A stretch of DNA of 64,000 bases. It comes from Candidatus Eremiobacterota bacterium. GTDB taxonomy: Bacteria > Vulcanimicrobiota > CADAWZ01 > Ess09-12. Shown here piece by piece: positions 42,682 to 50,416 of this stretch. The position numbers and the translations under genes were made by a program. The notes under the pieces are model-generated. The model was not told the origin of the DNA and ran no database searches. It saw only the letters and a program-made list of their open reading frames with translations. The DNA is taken from assembly GCA_031082125.1 (NCBI GenBank), contig JAVHLM010000005.1, positions 186,001-250,000 on the forward strand. The letters run 5' to 3'. Each line of letters opens with the position of its first letter. The first letter of the stretch is position 1.

Positions 42682-45026
42682 AACGCCTCCTTTACGGGGG
42701 AGTGCTTTTTCTTTTTGTGCTTTTTGCAGGGGCGAAGAAGATCCTGGACTATGATATCTTCGGCCATATCGCCGCCGGGAAGGCTCTCACGGAGTTCGGC
42801 TTCATGGACAGGGACATTTTCACCTTCACCTTCCAGGGGAAGCCCTGGGCCAATATTTACTGGCTTTTCCAGATCGCGGCGTACCATGTGCACTCGCTGG
42901 CCGGCTTCACCGGTATCGTCATCGCCAAGATTCTTGGCGCCGGTCTTCTGATGCTCTTTCTCTACCTCGCCTGCAAAAACAGGGTCGGCGGCAGGGACAG
43001 GGAGCTCTGGCCCGTGTTTCTCCCTCTTCTTCTGCTGGGATTCCTTGTCGTGTCGCTCCGCGTGGTGGAAAGGCCTCACCTGGTCGGCCTGGTCCTTGTG
43101 GCTTTTTATCTTTATGTGCTTGGCCTCCCTCCGGGAAGGCTCTTTCGCAGGGCTCTTCTTTGTATCCCCTTTCTCCAGGTGCTCTGGGTGAACATGCATG
43201 GATCCTTTATTGAAGGGCCCTTGCTCGTGGCGGTTTTTCTCATCGAGGAATACGGGGGAGAGGCGCGCAATGCCCTGGGAAGCGGCACTCCCTTAAGGGA
43301 GGCCCTTGTGAGCCCTCTCAGGAGGGGAACGAGGGCTTTCAGCCTTCTCATACTTTTCATAGTGGTGGCTCTGGTGAACTTCATCTCCCCCCTGTGGCAG
43401 TGGACCTATGGGATAATCGGCCTTTTCCGCGCCGAGGAGGTGATTTCCCTGGGCAGGATTGCCGAGTGGATTCCTTATACCCTGAGCATTGATGCCTCCG
43501 ACATGGGCCTCTCGTTTTTCAGGCGAAGGGAGAACCTTGTGCTTTTATTCACGCTCCTCTGGGTCATCGGCGCCTCCGCCCGCCCCGGGAGGCTGAGGCT
43601 TTCCGACATGCTTCTTTTCATTGCCGGCTTTTCCGCTTTCATCATGCACAGCCGCTTCGTCAGTGATTTTGCCCTCTTTCTCACGCCTTCCCTTGTGGTG
43701 TGCTGGTGCTCCTGTTATGAAGGCCACACGAGGGCGGCAAGGACGCTGCTGGCGGCCTTTCTTATTGCAGGTACCTTCCTTTTCTCTTTCTTCTGGGCGC
43801 GAAGCGCCATTGCCAGCAGGGATCTCGGCTTCACCGTAAAGAAATCACGCTTCTCTTACGGTGCAGTGCAATTCATGGAGGCGCACCGCCTCGGGGGGAA
43901 TATATTCAACCTTTACAGCCAGGGCTATTTTCTTGAATATGCCCTTTATCCCCGGGTGAAGGTTTTCATCGACGGGAGGCCGGTCATACTTTTCAACCCC
44001 GCCTTCTTCTTCATCTACGGCATGGCCGTGGCCGGCGAGAAATTTTCCCTGATAGAAAAGAGCTATCCCTTTGATATGGTCCTCATCGACAGGGATTCCC
44101 CTCTCTTTCGGAAGCTCATCGCGGGGAGCGACTGGAAGCTTGTTTATGTGGAGTCAGCGGGAGGCCTTTTCATCAAGAGTTCTTCTCCCCTCAGGGATGT
44201 GAGGAATTACCGGATCAACTGGATAAGCGGCGAGGTGCTCAATATGGCGCCCCGGGACCGGAGCGAGCAGATAAGGCTCATTGAGGAGCTCCTTGCCTGT
44301 TATCAGGAAAACGGCCACCTGCTTTACATGCTTTCCCAGCTCTATTGGCAGCAAAAGGACACGGGGAAAGCCCTTGCCCTCCTGGACAGGATGCGGGAGG
44401 CCGATCCCGATGATGTAAGGGGGTACATAAGAAAGGCTGATTATCTCATGGCTCTCGGGAGAAACAATGAGGCATCAAAGCTTCTTGCGGCTGCCCTGTG
44501 GATTTTCCCCGATCATCCGTTGCTTCTCCTCAGGCAGAGCGCATGCTATGCCCGGGAGGAGCGTTATGGGGCAGCGTACAGGCTCATGGCCACCTACATG
44601 AGCCTGTACCGTGACGTGCCCAGTGTCGAAGCCTATACTTCCATGGGGATGCTCTCCATCAGGGCCCGCCATGACGGGAAGAAAGCCATTGAATATTTTA
44701 CCATTGCCCTTTACCATGCGGGGAGCCCCGACGAAGAAGTGCAGGCTCTCTTCAACCTTGCATCGGCCTACGATTACTGCGCTCTCTACAATGATGAGAT
44801 AAAGATCTATGCAGAGATCCTTACGACGCGCCCCCGCAATGCCGAGGCCATGATGAGGCTCGGCGACGCCCTTGTGGCAAAGGGCGAGAGGGAAAAAGGG
44901 ATTGAGACCTATATGGCGGTTTGCAGGAGCGCCGACGCAAAGTGGGCGCCGCGGGCGGAAGAGGCTTTAAGGCGGATGGGGATTTCGGTCGAGAGGGAAA
45001 AGCGCGGCGGGGGAAGCCCGCCATAA
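42678..45026 (+). CDS. Polytopic membrane protein with C-terminal TPR domain
   Basis: The first ~390 residues hold about ten hydrophobic segments; a glycosyltransferase GT-C-like fold is suggested by an early DYDIFGHIAAGK loop and the periplasmic segment with FIDGRPV. The last ~240 residues are tetratricopeptide repeats, for example GHLLYMLSQLYWQQKDTGKA, followed by similar helical pairs. Such architecture occurs in membrane proteins that modify or assemble surface glycans or glycoproteins; this is inference. A Rho-independent terminator follows within 20 bases. Confidence 0.65.
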   Translation: MKRLLYGGVLFLFVLFAGAKKILDYDIFGHIAAGKALTEFGFMDRDIFTFTFQGKPWANIYWLFQIAAYHVHSLAGFTGIVIAKILGAGLLMLFLYLACKNRVGGRDRELWPVFLPLLLLGFLVVSLRVVERPHLVGLVLVAFYLYVLGLPPGRLFRRALLCIPFLQVLWVNMHGSFIEGPLLVAVFLIEEYGGEARNALGSGTPLREALVSPLRRGTRAFSLLILFIVVALVNFISPLWQWTYGIIGLFRAEEVISLGRIAEWIPYTLSIDASDMGLSFFRRRENLVLLFTLLWVIGASARPGRLRLSDMLLFIAGFSAFIMHSRFVSDFALFLTPSLVVCWCSCYEGHTRAARTLLAAFLIAGTFLFSFFWARSAIASRDLGFTVKKSRFSYGAVQFMEAHRLGGNIFNLYSQGYFLEYALYPRVKVFIDGRPVILFNPAFFFIYGMAVAGEKFSLIEKSYPFDMVLIDRDSPLFRKLIAGSDWKLVYVESAGGLFIKSSSPLRDVRNYRINWISGEVLNMAPRDRSEQIRLIEELLACYQENGHLLYMLSQLYWQQKDTGKALALLDRMREADPDDVRGYIRKADYLMALGRNNEASKLLAAALWIFPDHPLLLLRQSACYAREERYGAAYRLMATYMSLYRDVPSVEAYTSMGMLSIRARHDGKKAIEYFTIALYHAGSPDEEVQALFNLASAYDYCALYNDEIKIYAEILTTRPRNAEAMMRLGDALVAKGEREKGIETYMAVCRSADAKWAPRAEEALRRMGISVEREKRGGGSPP

Positions 45027-45040
45027 GGGGCCTGTGGAGA

Positions 45041-45077
45041 AAACAAAAAAGGAATGGGAGCCATTCCTTTTTTGTTT
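45041..45077. terminator. Bidirectional Rho-independent terminator
   Basis: A perfect 17-bp inverted repeat (AAACAAAAAAGGAATGG and its complement) encloses the loop GAG. The A-run on one side and the T-run on the other make it work in both directions. It ends the membrane protein gene on the plus strand and rpmB on the minus strand. Confidence 0.9.
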
Positions 45078-45094
45078 CAGGGTCCGGTCCGGTG

Positions 45095-45295
45095 CTACGA
45101 GGGAAGGTTTGTCTCCTTGAGGCGCGATGTCCTCAGGCACCGTGTGCATATTCTGATGGTCCGCTTTGAGCCCTTGTGATAAGCTGTTATTTTTTGAAGG
45201 TTCGGGAGCCACCTGCGGCGGGTTCTTCTGTTGGAATGGCTCACCTTGTTGCCGCTTATCGGGCCTTTCCCGCATACTTGACATAACGCTGCCAT
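45095..45295 (-). CDS. rpmB: 50S ribosomal protein L28
   Basis: Small basic ribosomal protein of the large subunit. The 66-aa sequence starts [20 protein letters not shown] and contains [15 protein letters not shown], both L28 hallmarks. Two Cys pairs (CQVC near the start, CTRC near the end) are those of the zinc-binding form. The ATG has GGAGGAGG upstream and its own promoter; the shared terminator lies 18 bases after the stop. Confidence 0.95.
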   Translation of the reverse strand: MAALCQVCGKGPISGNKVSHSNRRTRRRWLPNLQKITAYHKGSKRTIRICTRCLRTSRLKETNLPS

Positions 45296-45352
45296 AGCGA
45301 TTCCTCCTCCGGTGAATGGATGGTTTCCTTTCTTTCAATGGAAAGCTTAGAT

Positions 45353-45381
45353 ATTTTAGCATAAAACGGCAAAGTGTGCAA
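45353..45381 (-). promoter_or_regulatory. rpmB promoter
   Basis: On the minus strand TTGCAC (45381 to 45376) and TAAAAT (45358 to 45353) are 17 bases apart, and TGC precedes the -10 (extended form). Initiation near 45346 gives a leader of about 50 bases to the rpmB ATG. Confidence 0.65.
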
Positions 45382-45486
45382 GTCCTTCGGAAAAATTTGC
45401 CGCCGCCTCCAGGAGGGCAAGAGGATAAGCGGCAATCCGCGGTGAAAAGCCATGAACACATACCGTACCGGTAAAGCAGGCGGCAG

Positions 45487-46827
45487 TTGGACAGAAAAAA
45501 GCGTGTTGTTCTCGTGTTTTTTTTGCTGGTGGATCTACTGTTTCTTGTGTACTGCCTGAATTTCAGGGTCAATGAGACCTATGACTCAATCCCCGCGAAG
45601 TATGTCGCCCTCTCCCTCCTCCGTGAGGGAAATCCTGACCTTGACGAGTATGCCCCCTTTCTCAGAACGACATACCTTTCCGACCCCCATGAAAGCTCTT
45701 TCGGGGTGCTCCCCTATTACCTTGTCGAGGGCACGGGCCCCGCAGGGCGCCATGTGCTCTCCAATTCAGGGGTGGGCGTGGCGCTCCTCCTCGTGCCGGC
45801 ATTCTACTCTATGGACAGGATCAAACCCCTGGATGCCAGAGACATCTTTCTTCTCGCCGCCGCGGGAAGGGTCGTCATGTCCTTTTTCTCGGCCCTTGCG
45901 GCAGGCTTTCTCTATCTTATCCTTGTCAGGGTCCCCCTCAGCGAGGGAACCCGTATCGTGCTTCCCTGCGCCTTTGCTCTGGGAACGGCGATGTGGACCA
46001 CCGCCAGCGAGGGGACGTGGCAGCATGGCCCCGCGGTGTTCCTGGTGGTGCTTATGCTTTACTTCCTTGTGCTGAGCGGGGGAAAAAGCCGTCATTTCAG
46101 CTATTCCGCCATCCCGGCGTCGCTTGCCCTCTGCCTGCGCCCTGCCCTCCTGCCCCTTGTGCTCTGCCTGTTCCTCTACGGCGCTCTCTACAGGAGAAAA
46201 GAACTGCCCCTTTTTGTGCTCCTCGCCATGCCTGCCTTGGCTCTTAACGGCCTTTACCATTATTACTATTTCGGATCGCCTTTCATCGTCTCAGCACAGA
46301 AATCGTGGGCTTCCGTCGCCCTTATCAAGACCGGTTCGCCCCTGATATGGCAGACCGGTTATTTTACGGGGCTCTGGGGCAACCTGTTCTCCCCCTCGAG
46401 AGGTCTCTTTGTTTATTCACCCTTTCTTCTTTTCGCGCTTTACAGCCTTTTCCACCGGGGCGGCGCCTTCGAAAGGCCTCTTGTGTTTTTCTTCGCCGCG
46501 GGCTCTCTCTCGCTGACGTTCATGCCTTCCATGTATTTTGACTGGTGGGGCGGCGTCTGCTACGGAAACCGCTACCTTCTCGAGGGAGTGCCGCTTCTTG
46601 TGCTCCTCATCGCGCACCAGTCGCGAAGGATTATGGCATCCCCTTTTCTTGTGGCGCTCTTTATGGTGTTCCTGGTGTTTTCCATTGTGGTGCAGTATGC
46701 CGGGAGCGCTCTCTATGACGGCCTGTGGGACATAATGAACCATGTGGACAGAGACCACGGCAAGCTCTGGGACTGGCATGATTCACAGCTTCGCTTTTAC
46801 CTGGGACGCCTTTTCAGGGGCCTCTGA
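45487..46827 (+). CDS. GT-C-like polytopic membrane protein
   Basis: A 446-aa protein with about eleven hydrophobic segments, starting with a signal-anchor (residues 6-24) and a large first loop (residues ~28-85, NETYDSIPAKYVALSLLREG with scattered Asp/Glu). This resembles lipid-linked-sugar glycosyltransferases of the GT-C fold, where catalytic acidic residues lie in the first loop. I found no decisive motif. TTG is the only start upstream of the first segment and has a weak ribosome-binding site. It stands alone between rpmB and the tRNA genes. Confidence 0.62.
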   Translation: MDRKKRVVLVFFLLVDLLFLVYCLNFRVNETYDSIPAKYVALSLLREGNPDLDEYAPFLRTTYLSDPHESSFGVLPYYLVEGTGPAGRHVLSNSGVGVALLLVPAFYSMDRIKPLDARDIFLLAAAGRVVMSFFSALAAGFLYLILVRVPLSEGTRIVLPCAFALGTAMWTTASEGTWQHGPAVFLVVLMLYFLVLSGGKSRHFSYSAIPASLALCLRPALLPLVLCLFLYGALYRRKELPLFVLLAMPALALNGLYHYYYFGSPFIVSAQKSWASVALIKTGSPLIWQTGYFTGLWGNLFSPSRGLFVYSPFLLFALYSLFHRGGAFERPLVFFFAAGSLSLTFMPSMYFDWWGGVCYGNRYLLEGVPLLVLLIAHQSRRIMASPFLVALFMVFLVFSIVVQYAGSALYDGLWDIMNHVDRDHGKLWDWHDSQLRFYLGRLFRGL

Positions 46828-46857
46828 ATTTTTAGAGAGGTGAGGGGGGAAAATATC

Positions 46858-46886
46858 TTGACACCACTCCATTGGTATGGTAAACT
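46858..46886 (+). promoter_or_regulatory. tRNA-Ile/tRNA-Ala promoter
   Basis: Consensus TTGACA at 46858-46863 and TAAACT at 46881-46886 with a 17-base spacer place initiation near 46893, only about seven bases before the first tRNA, as expected for a tRNA operon. Confidence 0.7.
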
Positions 46887-46899
46887 TGTTTTCACAGAT

Positions 46900-46973
<74 letters not shown>

Positions 46974-46988
46974 CTTGCCATAGTAAAA

Positions 46989-47061
46989 GGGGCTGTAGCT
47001 CAGCTGGGAGAGCGCCTCCCTTGCACGGAGGAAGTCAGGAGTTCGAGTCTCCTCAGCTCCA
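46989..47061 (+). tRNA. tRNA-Ala (anticodon TGC)
   Basis: Acceptor GGGGCTG pairs with CAGCTCC (one G-U). The anticodon arm CCTCC-CTTGCAC-GGAGG gives anticodon TGC, and the T loop is TTCGAGT. No CCA is encoded. The Ile-Ala pair is the one usually found in the 16S-23S spacer, but no rRNA sequence lies within the window. Confidence 0.96.
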
Positions 47062-47072
47062 CTCAAGAAACG

Positions 47073-47106
47073 CCGTGGTGATAACGAAAGCCGCGGTTTT
47101 TTATTT
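47073..47106 (+). terminator. tRNA operon terminator
   Basis: CCGTGG at 47073-47078 pairs with CCGCGG at 47091-47096 (one G-U), followed directly by a run of six T and ATTT. It lies 12 bases after tRNA-Ala. Confidence 0.75.
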
Positions 47107-47334
47107 GGCACAAGGAAGGATAATTTGGGACAAAAAAGGGCTGTTTTGGGAAAGTTTTGGCGCAAATATGGCACACATTCTTAGAGGCAAAACCTATACT
47201 TCAAGCCATTCTGGAAAGTGCCCTGTCCCAAAGGTGGACCAGCCCCCCATTGACTAGACTTTTTCTCGTATGAATCGGGACAAGCAAGAGGTATAATGAG
47301 AGTAGAAGATATGATAAGGAATGGTGGGATTTTT

Positions 47335-47688
47335 GTGAAAAAGGTTATTTTATGCTCAGTTCTATTGCTTATTTGTGCTTCCATTGCAATGGCAAAGCTG
47401 GAAACCGTTATCTCCGAAAAATTTTTCATAAATTTTGAATTGAAACCCTATGCGAATCAAGCCATGTATACGATTGAAGGTAATCTAACGAACAGAACGA
47501 AAACCGCTTTTTCTTCCGTTACTATTGCTTGGACTCTCTACAACAAAGACGGTGCTCAGCTTAAGAGTCATAATGCCTGCATAAAAAATTTAGAGCCAAA
47601 TGGGACCGCATTATTTAAAGAGACAGTCGTTGTTGATGCTAATTCAGAAGCAACTAGTATAAAACTCATTAAACTAGAGACAAATTAG
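47335..47688 (+). CDS. Exported FxLYD-domain-like protein of unknown function
   Basis: From the GTG start the protein is 117 aa, with a clean signal peptide (MKKVILCSVLLLICASIAMA). An earlier ATG at 47296 would place 13 polar residues before it. The mature part has GNLTNRTKTAFSSVTIAWTLYNKDG and LEPNGTALFKETV, the pattern of FxLYD domains: small beta-sandwich modules in exported proteins. Function unknown. Base use is clearly more A/T-rich than the neighbours, and it lies in an otherwise gene-poor patch behind tRNA genes, so recent acquisition is possible. Confidence 0.7.
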   Translation: MKKVILCSVLLLICASIAMAKLETVISEKFFINFELKPYANQAMYTIEGNLTNRTKTAFSSVTIAWTLYNKDGAQLKSHNACIKNLEPNGTALFKETVVVDANSEATSIKLIKLETN

Positions 47689-47946
47689 GATAATTGAATT
47701 AGATAAAGCTATAGGAATGCGCATTATAAATTGCAGTATCGTAGTTTCCAGAGTTAAGTATCCATGCTCATTTGGCAATTTAGAATGCTGCAATTACTTA
47801 TGCTCTGGAGTATAACGAGGAATTTCCAGGCTAAACTCATTGTTCCATTTTCTCCTACTGCGTTTCCCTTGACAGGGGAACCTCGGGTGTCGTCGTTGAG
47901 TTTGTGCTCCAGCTCTGCATTTTTGCTTATCAGACCACTGACATGA
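47689..47946. other. Gene-poor AT-rich stretch downstream of the FxLYD gene
   Basis: No supportable gene is seen in this part. On the minus strand the stretch 47946 to 47830 can be read as SKNAELEHKLNDDTRGSP and onwards, which vaguely recalls the N-terminus of IS66-type transposases, but the frame carries no further recognisable sequence and the similarity is too weak to call. Confidence 0.4.
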
Positions 47947-48127
47947 TGTAATCCCTATTTCATCTCAAAGGGCGCCAATTTCGATGCAAGGAATATCGCC
48001 GGTGTTACACCTCTCCAGTGGAGGGTTTCTTGAAAAGGGCTCACAAGTTAATGAAAAAGAGTATTTTGGCGGCGAATCTCTTCTCCATAAAGCTGCCTGT
48101 GAAGGTCAAATAGAAGTTACAGCCTAG
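47947..48127 (+). pseudogene. Decayed ankyrin-repeat gene fragment
   Basis: Two ankyrin-like repeats are readable in different frames. Frame one, from 47947 to a stop at 48031, contains ISKGANFDARNIAGVTPLQW. Frame two, from about 48026 to a stop at 48125, reads FLEKGSQVNEKEYFGGESLL then HKAACEGQIEV. Both fit the ankyrin pattern (G-A-x-V-N-x, G-x-T-P-L-H, A-A-x-x-G-x-x-E-V). The frameshift, missing residues between them, and lack of a start and ribosome-binding site mark it as a remnant. Confidence 0.65.
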
Positions 48128-48278
48128 CCGCTCAAGCTGCCATGAGGAGGTGGTGGTTTTATTTATAAATACAGGGGTTTTTATTTTCCCCTCCCCATGG
48201 AGGTCCCTCCTCTCCAGCGCGAGGAGTTTTCCGCTGCGGTACAGAACCTCTATACCATCATTATCGAAGGGGGAGGCC

Positions 48279-49304
48279 ATGAAGGACTATTACAGGATAC
48301 TGGGCCTGGACCCGCTGGCGGAGCCGGAGGTCGTCGCTGCCGCGTACAAGGCGCTCCTGGGGAAGTATCAGGATTCCCGTGAAGCCGGCACCGAGGGCAG
48401 ATTGAACGATATCATCGAGGCTTACGGGGTGCTGGGCGACAGCGTGAAGCGGGCCGGCTATGACAGGGAGTGCCAGAGCGCCCTTGAAGCCCTCTCCTCT
48501 CCCGGCGGCGGAAGGCCTTCGGGGTATCCCCGGAAAAACACCTTCGGCTATGACGAGCATGAGAATTCCCTTGACAATGCCGTGATGATTCTCATACCCC
48601 CGGGGGAGTTTCTGATGGGGTCACCCGTAGGTGAAGGCTATGGCGAGGAGCATCCCCAGCGCAATATATACCTTGATCCCTTTTATATTTATAAATACGA
48701 GGTGACCAACGGGCAGTTCGCCCGCTTTGTCAATGAAACAGGGTATAAGGCCAAGGGTGACTGGGAAAAGTATGCCGTCCAGGGCAGGGAGAGCCATCCT
48801 GTCATCAATGTCACCTGGACTGATGCCCAGGCTTACTGTCAGTGGGCAGGCGGAGACCTCCCGACAGAAGCGCAGTGGGAGAAGGCGGCCCGGGGCATTG
48901 ACGGCAGAAGGTTCCCCTGGGGCGATCACTGGGACAGGAACAAGTGCAACAATGTTGACACTGACAGCAGTGAATACAGGGCTCTCCGCGCCCATCTCTA
49001 CCTGAGAAGAGGCACGACGCCCGTGGGGGCCTTTTCTGAAGGCGCGAGCCCTTATGGCTGCATGGACATGGCCGGGAACGTGTGGGAATGGTGCGGGGAC
49101 TGGTATGACCAGCAATACTATCAGAAAAGCCCTGTGAGGAATCCTCCGGGGCCCCTCCAGGGAGATGCCCGGGTCTACCGCGGCGGCGCATGGAATAATG
49201 ATGCAACGACGGGCTTCCGCTGCGCCTACCGCACCGGGAGTCCCCCGGGCGAGACGAACTTCCTTTTCGGCTTCCGCCCGATGCTTCTCCTCAGCGGCGA
49301 ATGA
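48279..49304 (+). CDS. J-like domain fused to an FGE/SUMF1-type domain
   Basis: A 341-aa cytoplasmic-looking protein. Residues 1-65 follow a DnaJ J-domain (DYYRILGL, AAAYKALLGKY, IIEAYGVLGDSVKRAGYD), but the HPD tripeptide needed to stimulate Hsp70 is replaced by QDS (residues 31-33). Residues ~98-341 are a formylglycine-generating-enzyme-type domain: LIPPGEFLMGSP, KYEVTNGQFARFV, LPTEAQWEKAARG, GNVWEWCGDWYD, RGGAWNN and GFRCAYRTG. The C-x4-C copper pair of true sulfatase activators is not seen. ATG has GGGGGAGG four bases upstream; the frame is open earlier but reads as noise. Role unknown. Confidence 0.82.
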   Translation: MKDYYRILGLDPLAEPEVVAAAYKALLGKYQDSREAGTEGRLNDIIEAYGVLGDSVKRAGYDRECQSALEALSSPGGGRPSGYPRKNTFGYDEHENSLDNAVMILIPPGEFLMGSPVGEGYGEEHPQRNIYLDPFYIYKYEVTNGQFARFVNETGYKAKGDWEKYAVQGRESHPVINVTWTDAQAYCQWAGGDLPTEAQWEKAARGIDGRRFPWGDHWDRNKCNNVDTDSSEYRALRAHLYLRRGTTPVGAFSEGASPYGCMDMAGNVWEWCGDWYDQQYYQKSPVRNPPGPLQGDARVYRGGAWNNDATTGFRCAYRTGSPPGETNFLFGFRPMLLLSGE

Positions 49305-49379
49305 TGAGGTCGGAAGTGTTATGTGATTGCCAGGTGGTCAGCATCTGAATAGTAATAATCAACTGAAAGGGTGGGTATC

Positions 49380-50231
49380 ATGAAGTTCTTCGCGGTGTTT
49401 CTTGCAGGTTTTCTTCTCCTGGCTTTCCCCGTGGAGGCTGAGACAATGCTTCCTCCTGAGGGAGCTCTTATCGTGGGGCCGAGCCCCGTCGTCACCTTCC
49501 AGTGGGACTATCACGGGAGTATGCACTATCTTGAGGTCTACTCGGGATCGGCGACGGTGTTCTCAAAACCGGTGGGAAGCGGTTCCTGTTCCCTGACGCT
49601 CAAGCCTGATCTTGAGTACCGGTGGAAGCTCCGGGAATATGTCAATGGTGGTTACCAGTCCCCGGCTGATTTTCGCAAATTCACCACCTCATCCCGCACG
49701 GAGTTTTCCCATAACGGCGCTGCCGGCGCCACGGGAGCCCAGGGAGGCACCGGTGCTGAGGTGAAAGTGATGCTCCAGGAGCAGGGAGGCTTTATCGAGG
49801 TCACCATTGAGCCTGCTCTAGGCCCGAAGGAAGCTTTTCTCATCCAGAAGAGTCCCGTGAGCCCCGTCACCATCTCTTCCGAGGGCGGTCCCGGGGGCAC
49901 AGGTGCTGCCGGTGCGGAAGGCATGTATGTCTCGTCGGTCTCGGGAAGCAGCGGTGGCCCCGGTGGCAAGGGTGGCCCCGGCGGCGACGGTGGAAAAGTC
50001 ACGGTGCTCTCCAAAGGGACAGATCTCAGCAAGTATGTGAAAGTCTCAGTGAAAGGCGGCCCCGGCGGCAGTGGCGGCGCCGGAGGGAGCGGCGGCAGCG
50101 CGGGCTATTATGAGACCGCTTCTGACGGCACCCAGGTATGGCGTCCCGGCACCAAGGGCGCCGATGGGCCCCGCGGAGCAGAGGGTGAGGCGGGAAAAGA
50201 GGGCAAGGTGGTTTACGAGGTAGCCAAGTAA
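49380..50231 (+). CDS. Secreted glycine-triplet (collagen-like) protein
   Basis: A 283-aa protein with a signal peptide (MKFFAVFLAGFLLLAFPVEA), a fibronectin-like stretch (residues ~25-105), and then glycine-rich tracts at about 112-127, 169-181, 192-205, 226-242 and 257-275. The last reads as six Gly-X-Y collagen triplets (GTKGADGPRGAEGEAGKEG); the others are looser GGPGG types. The tracts are separated by short beta-like, charged segments. An export and cell-surface or matrix role is likely; function unknown. ATG with AAAGGGTGGG upstream is preferred over GTG 49371. Confidence 0.75.
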   Translation: MKFFAVFLAGFLLLAFPVEAETMLPPEGALIVGPSPVVTFQWDYHGSMHYLEVYSGSATVFSKPVGSGSCSLTLKPDLEYRWKLREYVNGGYQSPADFRKFTTSSRTEFSHNGAAGATGAQGGTGAEVKVMLQEQGGFIEVTIEPALGPKEAFLIQKSPVSPVTISSEGGPGGTGAAGAEGMYVSSVSGSSGGPGGKGGPGGDGGKVTVLSKGTDLSKYVKVSVKGGPGGSGGAGGSGGSAGYYETASDGTQVWRPGTKGADGPRGAEGEAGKEGKVVYEVAK

Positions 50232-50297
50232 AGCGCACTGCGAGACCAGCCAGGCAGCTCAAAGTATCGCCTTTCTTATGGAAAAGGAGTTTTTGAT

Positions 50298-50346
50298 AAA
50301 GACCCGGCTTCTTCTGATTTCCAGAGAGAAGCCCAGGGTCTTTTTT
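50298..50346 (+). terminator. Rho-independent terminator after the glycine-rich gene
   Basis: AAAGACCC-GGCTTC (50298-50311) pairs with GAAGCC-CA-GGGTC (50328-50340) with a two-base bulge, and a run of six T follows. It lies 66 bases after the stop and directly before the next promoter. Confidence 0.85.
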
Positions 50347-50354
50347 GTGGCACC

Positions 50355-50383
50355 TTGACATTTGATAACAAATGATATATAAT
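50355..50383 (+). promoter_or_regulatory. Perfect consensus sigma-70 promoter
   Basis: TTGACA at 50355-50360 and TATAAT at 50378-50383 with exactly 17 bases between match the consensus at all twelve positions. The surrounding AT-rich tract repeats the word GATA/GATAT (50364, 50374, 50384, 50395), a plausible binding array for the HTH protein encoded just downstream. Such a perfect promoter normally needs a repressor to hold it down. Confidence 0.8.
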
Positions 50384-50416
50384 GATATTAAAAGATAGTA
50401 AATGAGGTAAATTATT

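Noticed and set aside
47830-47946. Minus-strand reading that recalls the N-terminus of IS66-type transposases.
   Set aside because: Only about 15 residues show a vague resemblance, the conserved serine/proline block is missing, and there are no inverted repeats.
47764-47946. A 60-codon plus-strand frame downstream of the FxLYD gene.
   Set aside because: No ribosome-binding site and no similarity to anything known to me; it ends where the ankyrin remnant begins in another frame.
49280-49300. TCTCCTCAGC matches ten bases of the tRNA-Ala 3' end and could be an attachment-site repeat.
   Set aside because: Ten bases are expected by chance at this GC content, and the match lies inside a normal coding region.
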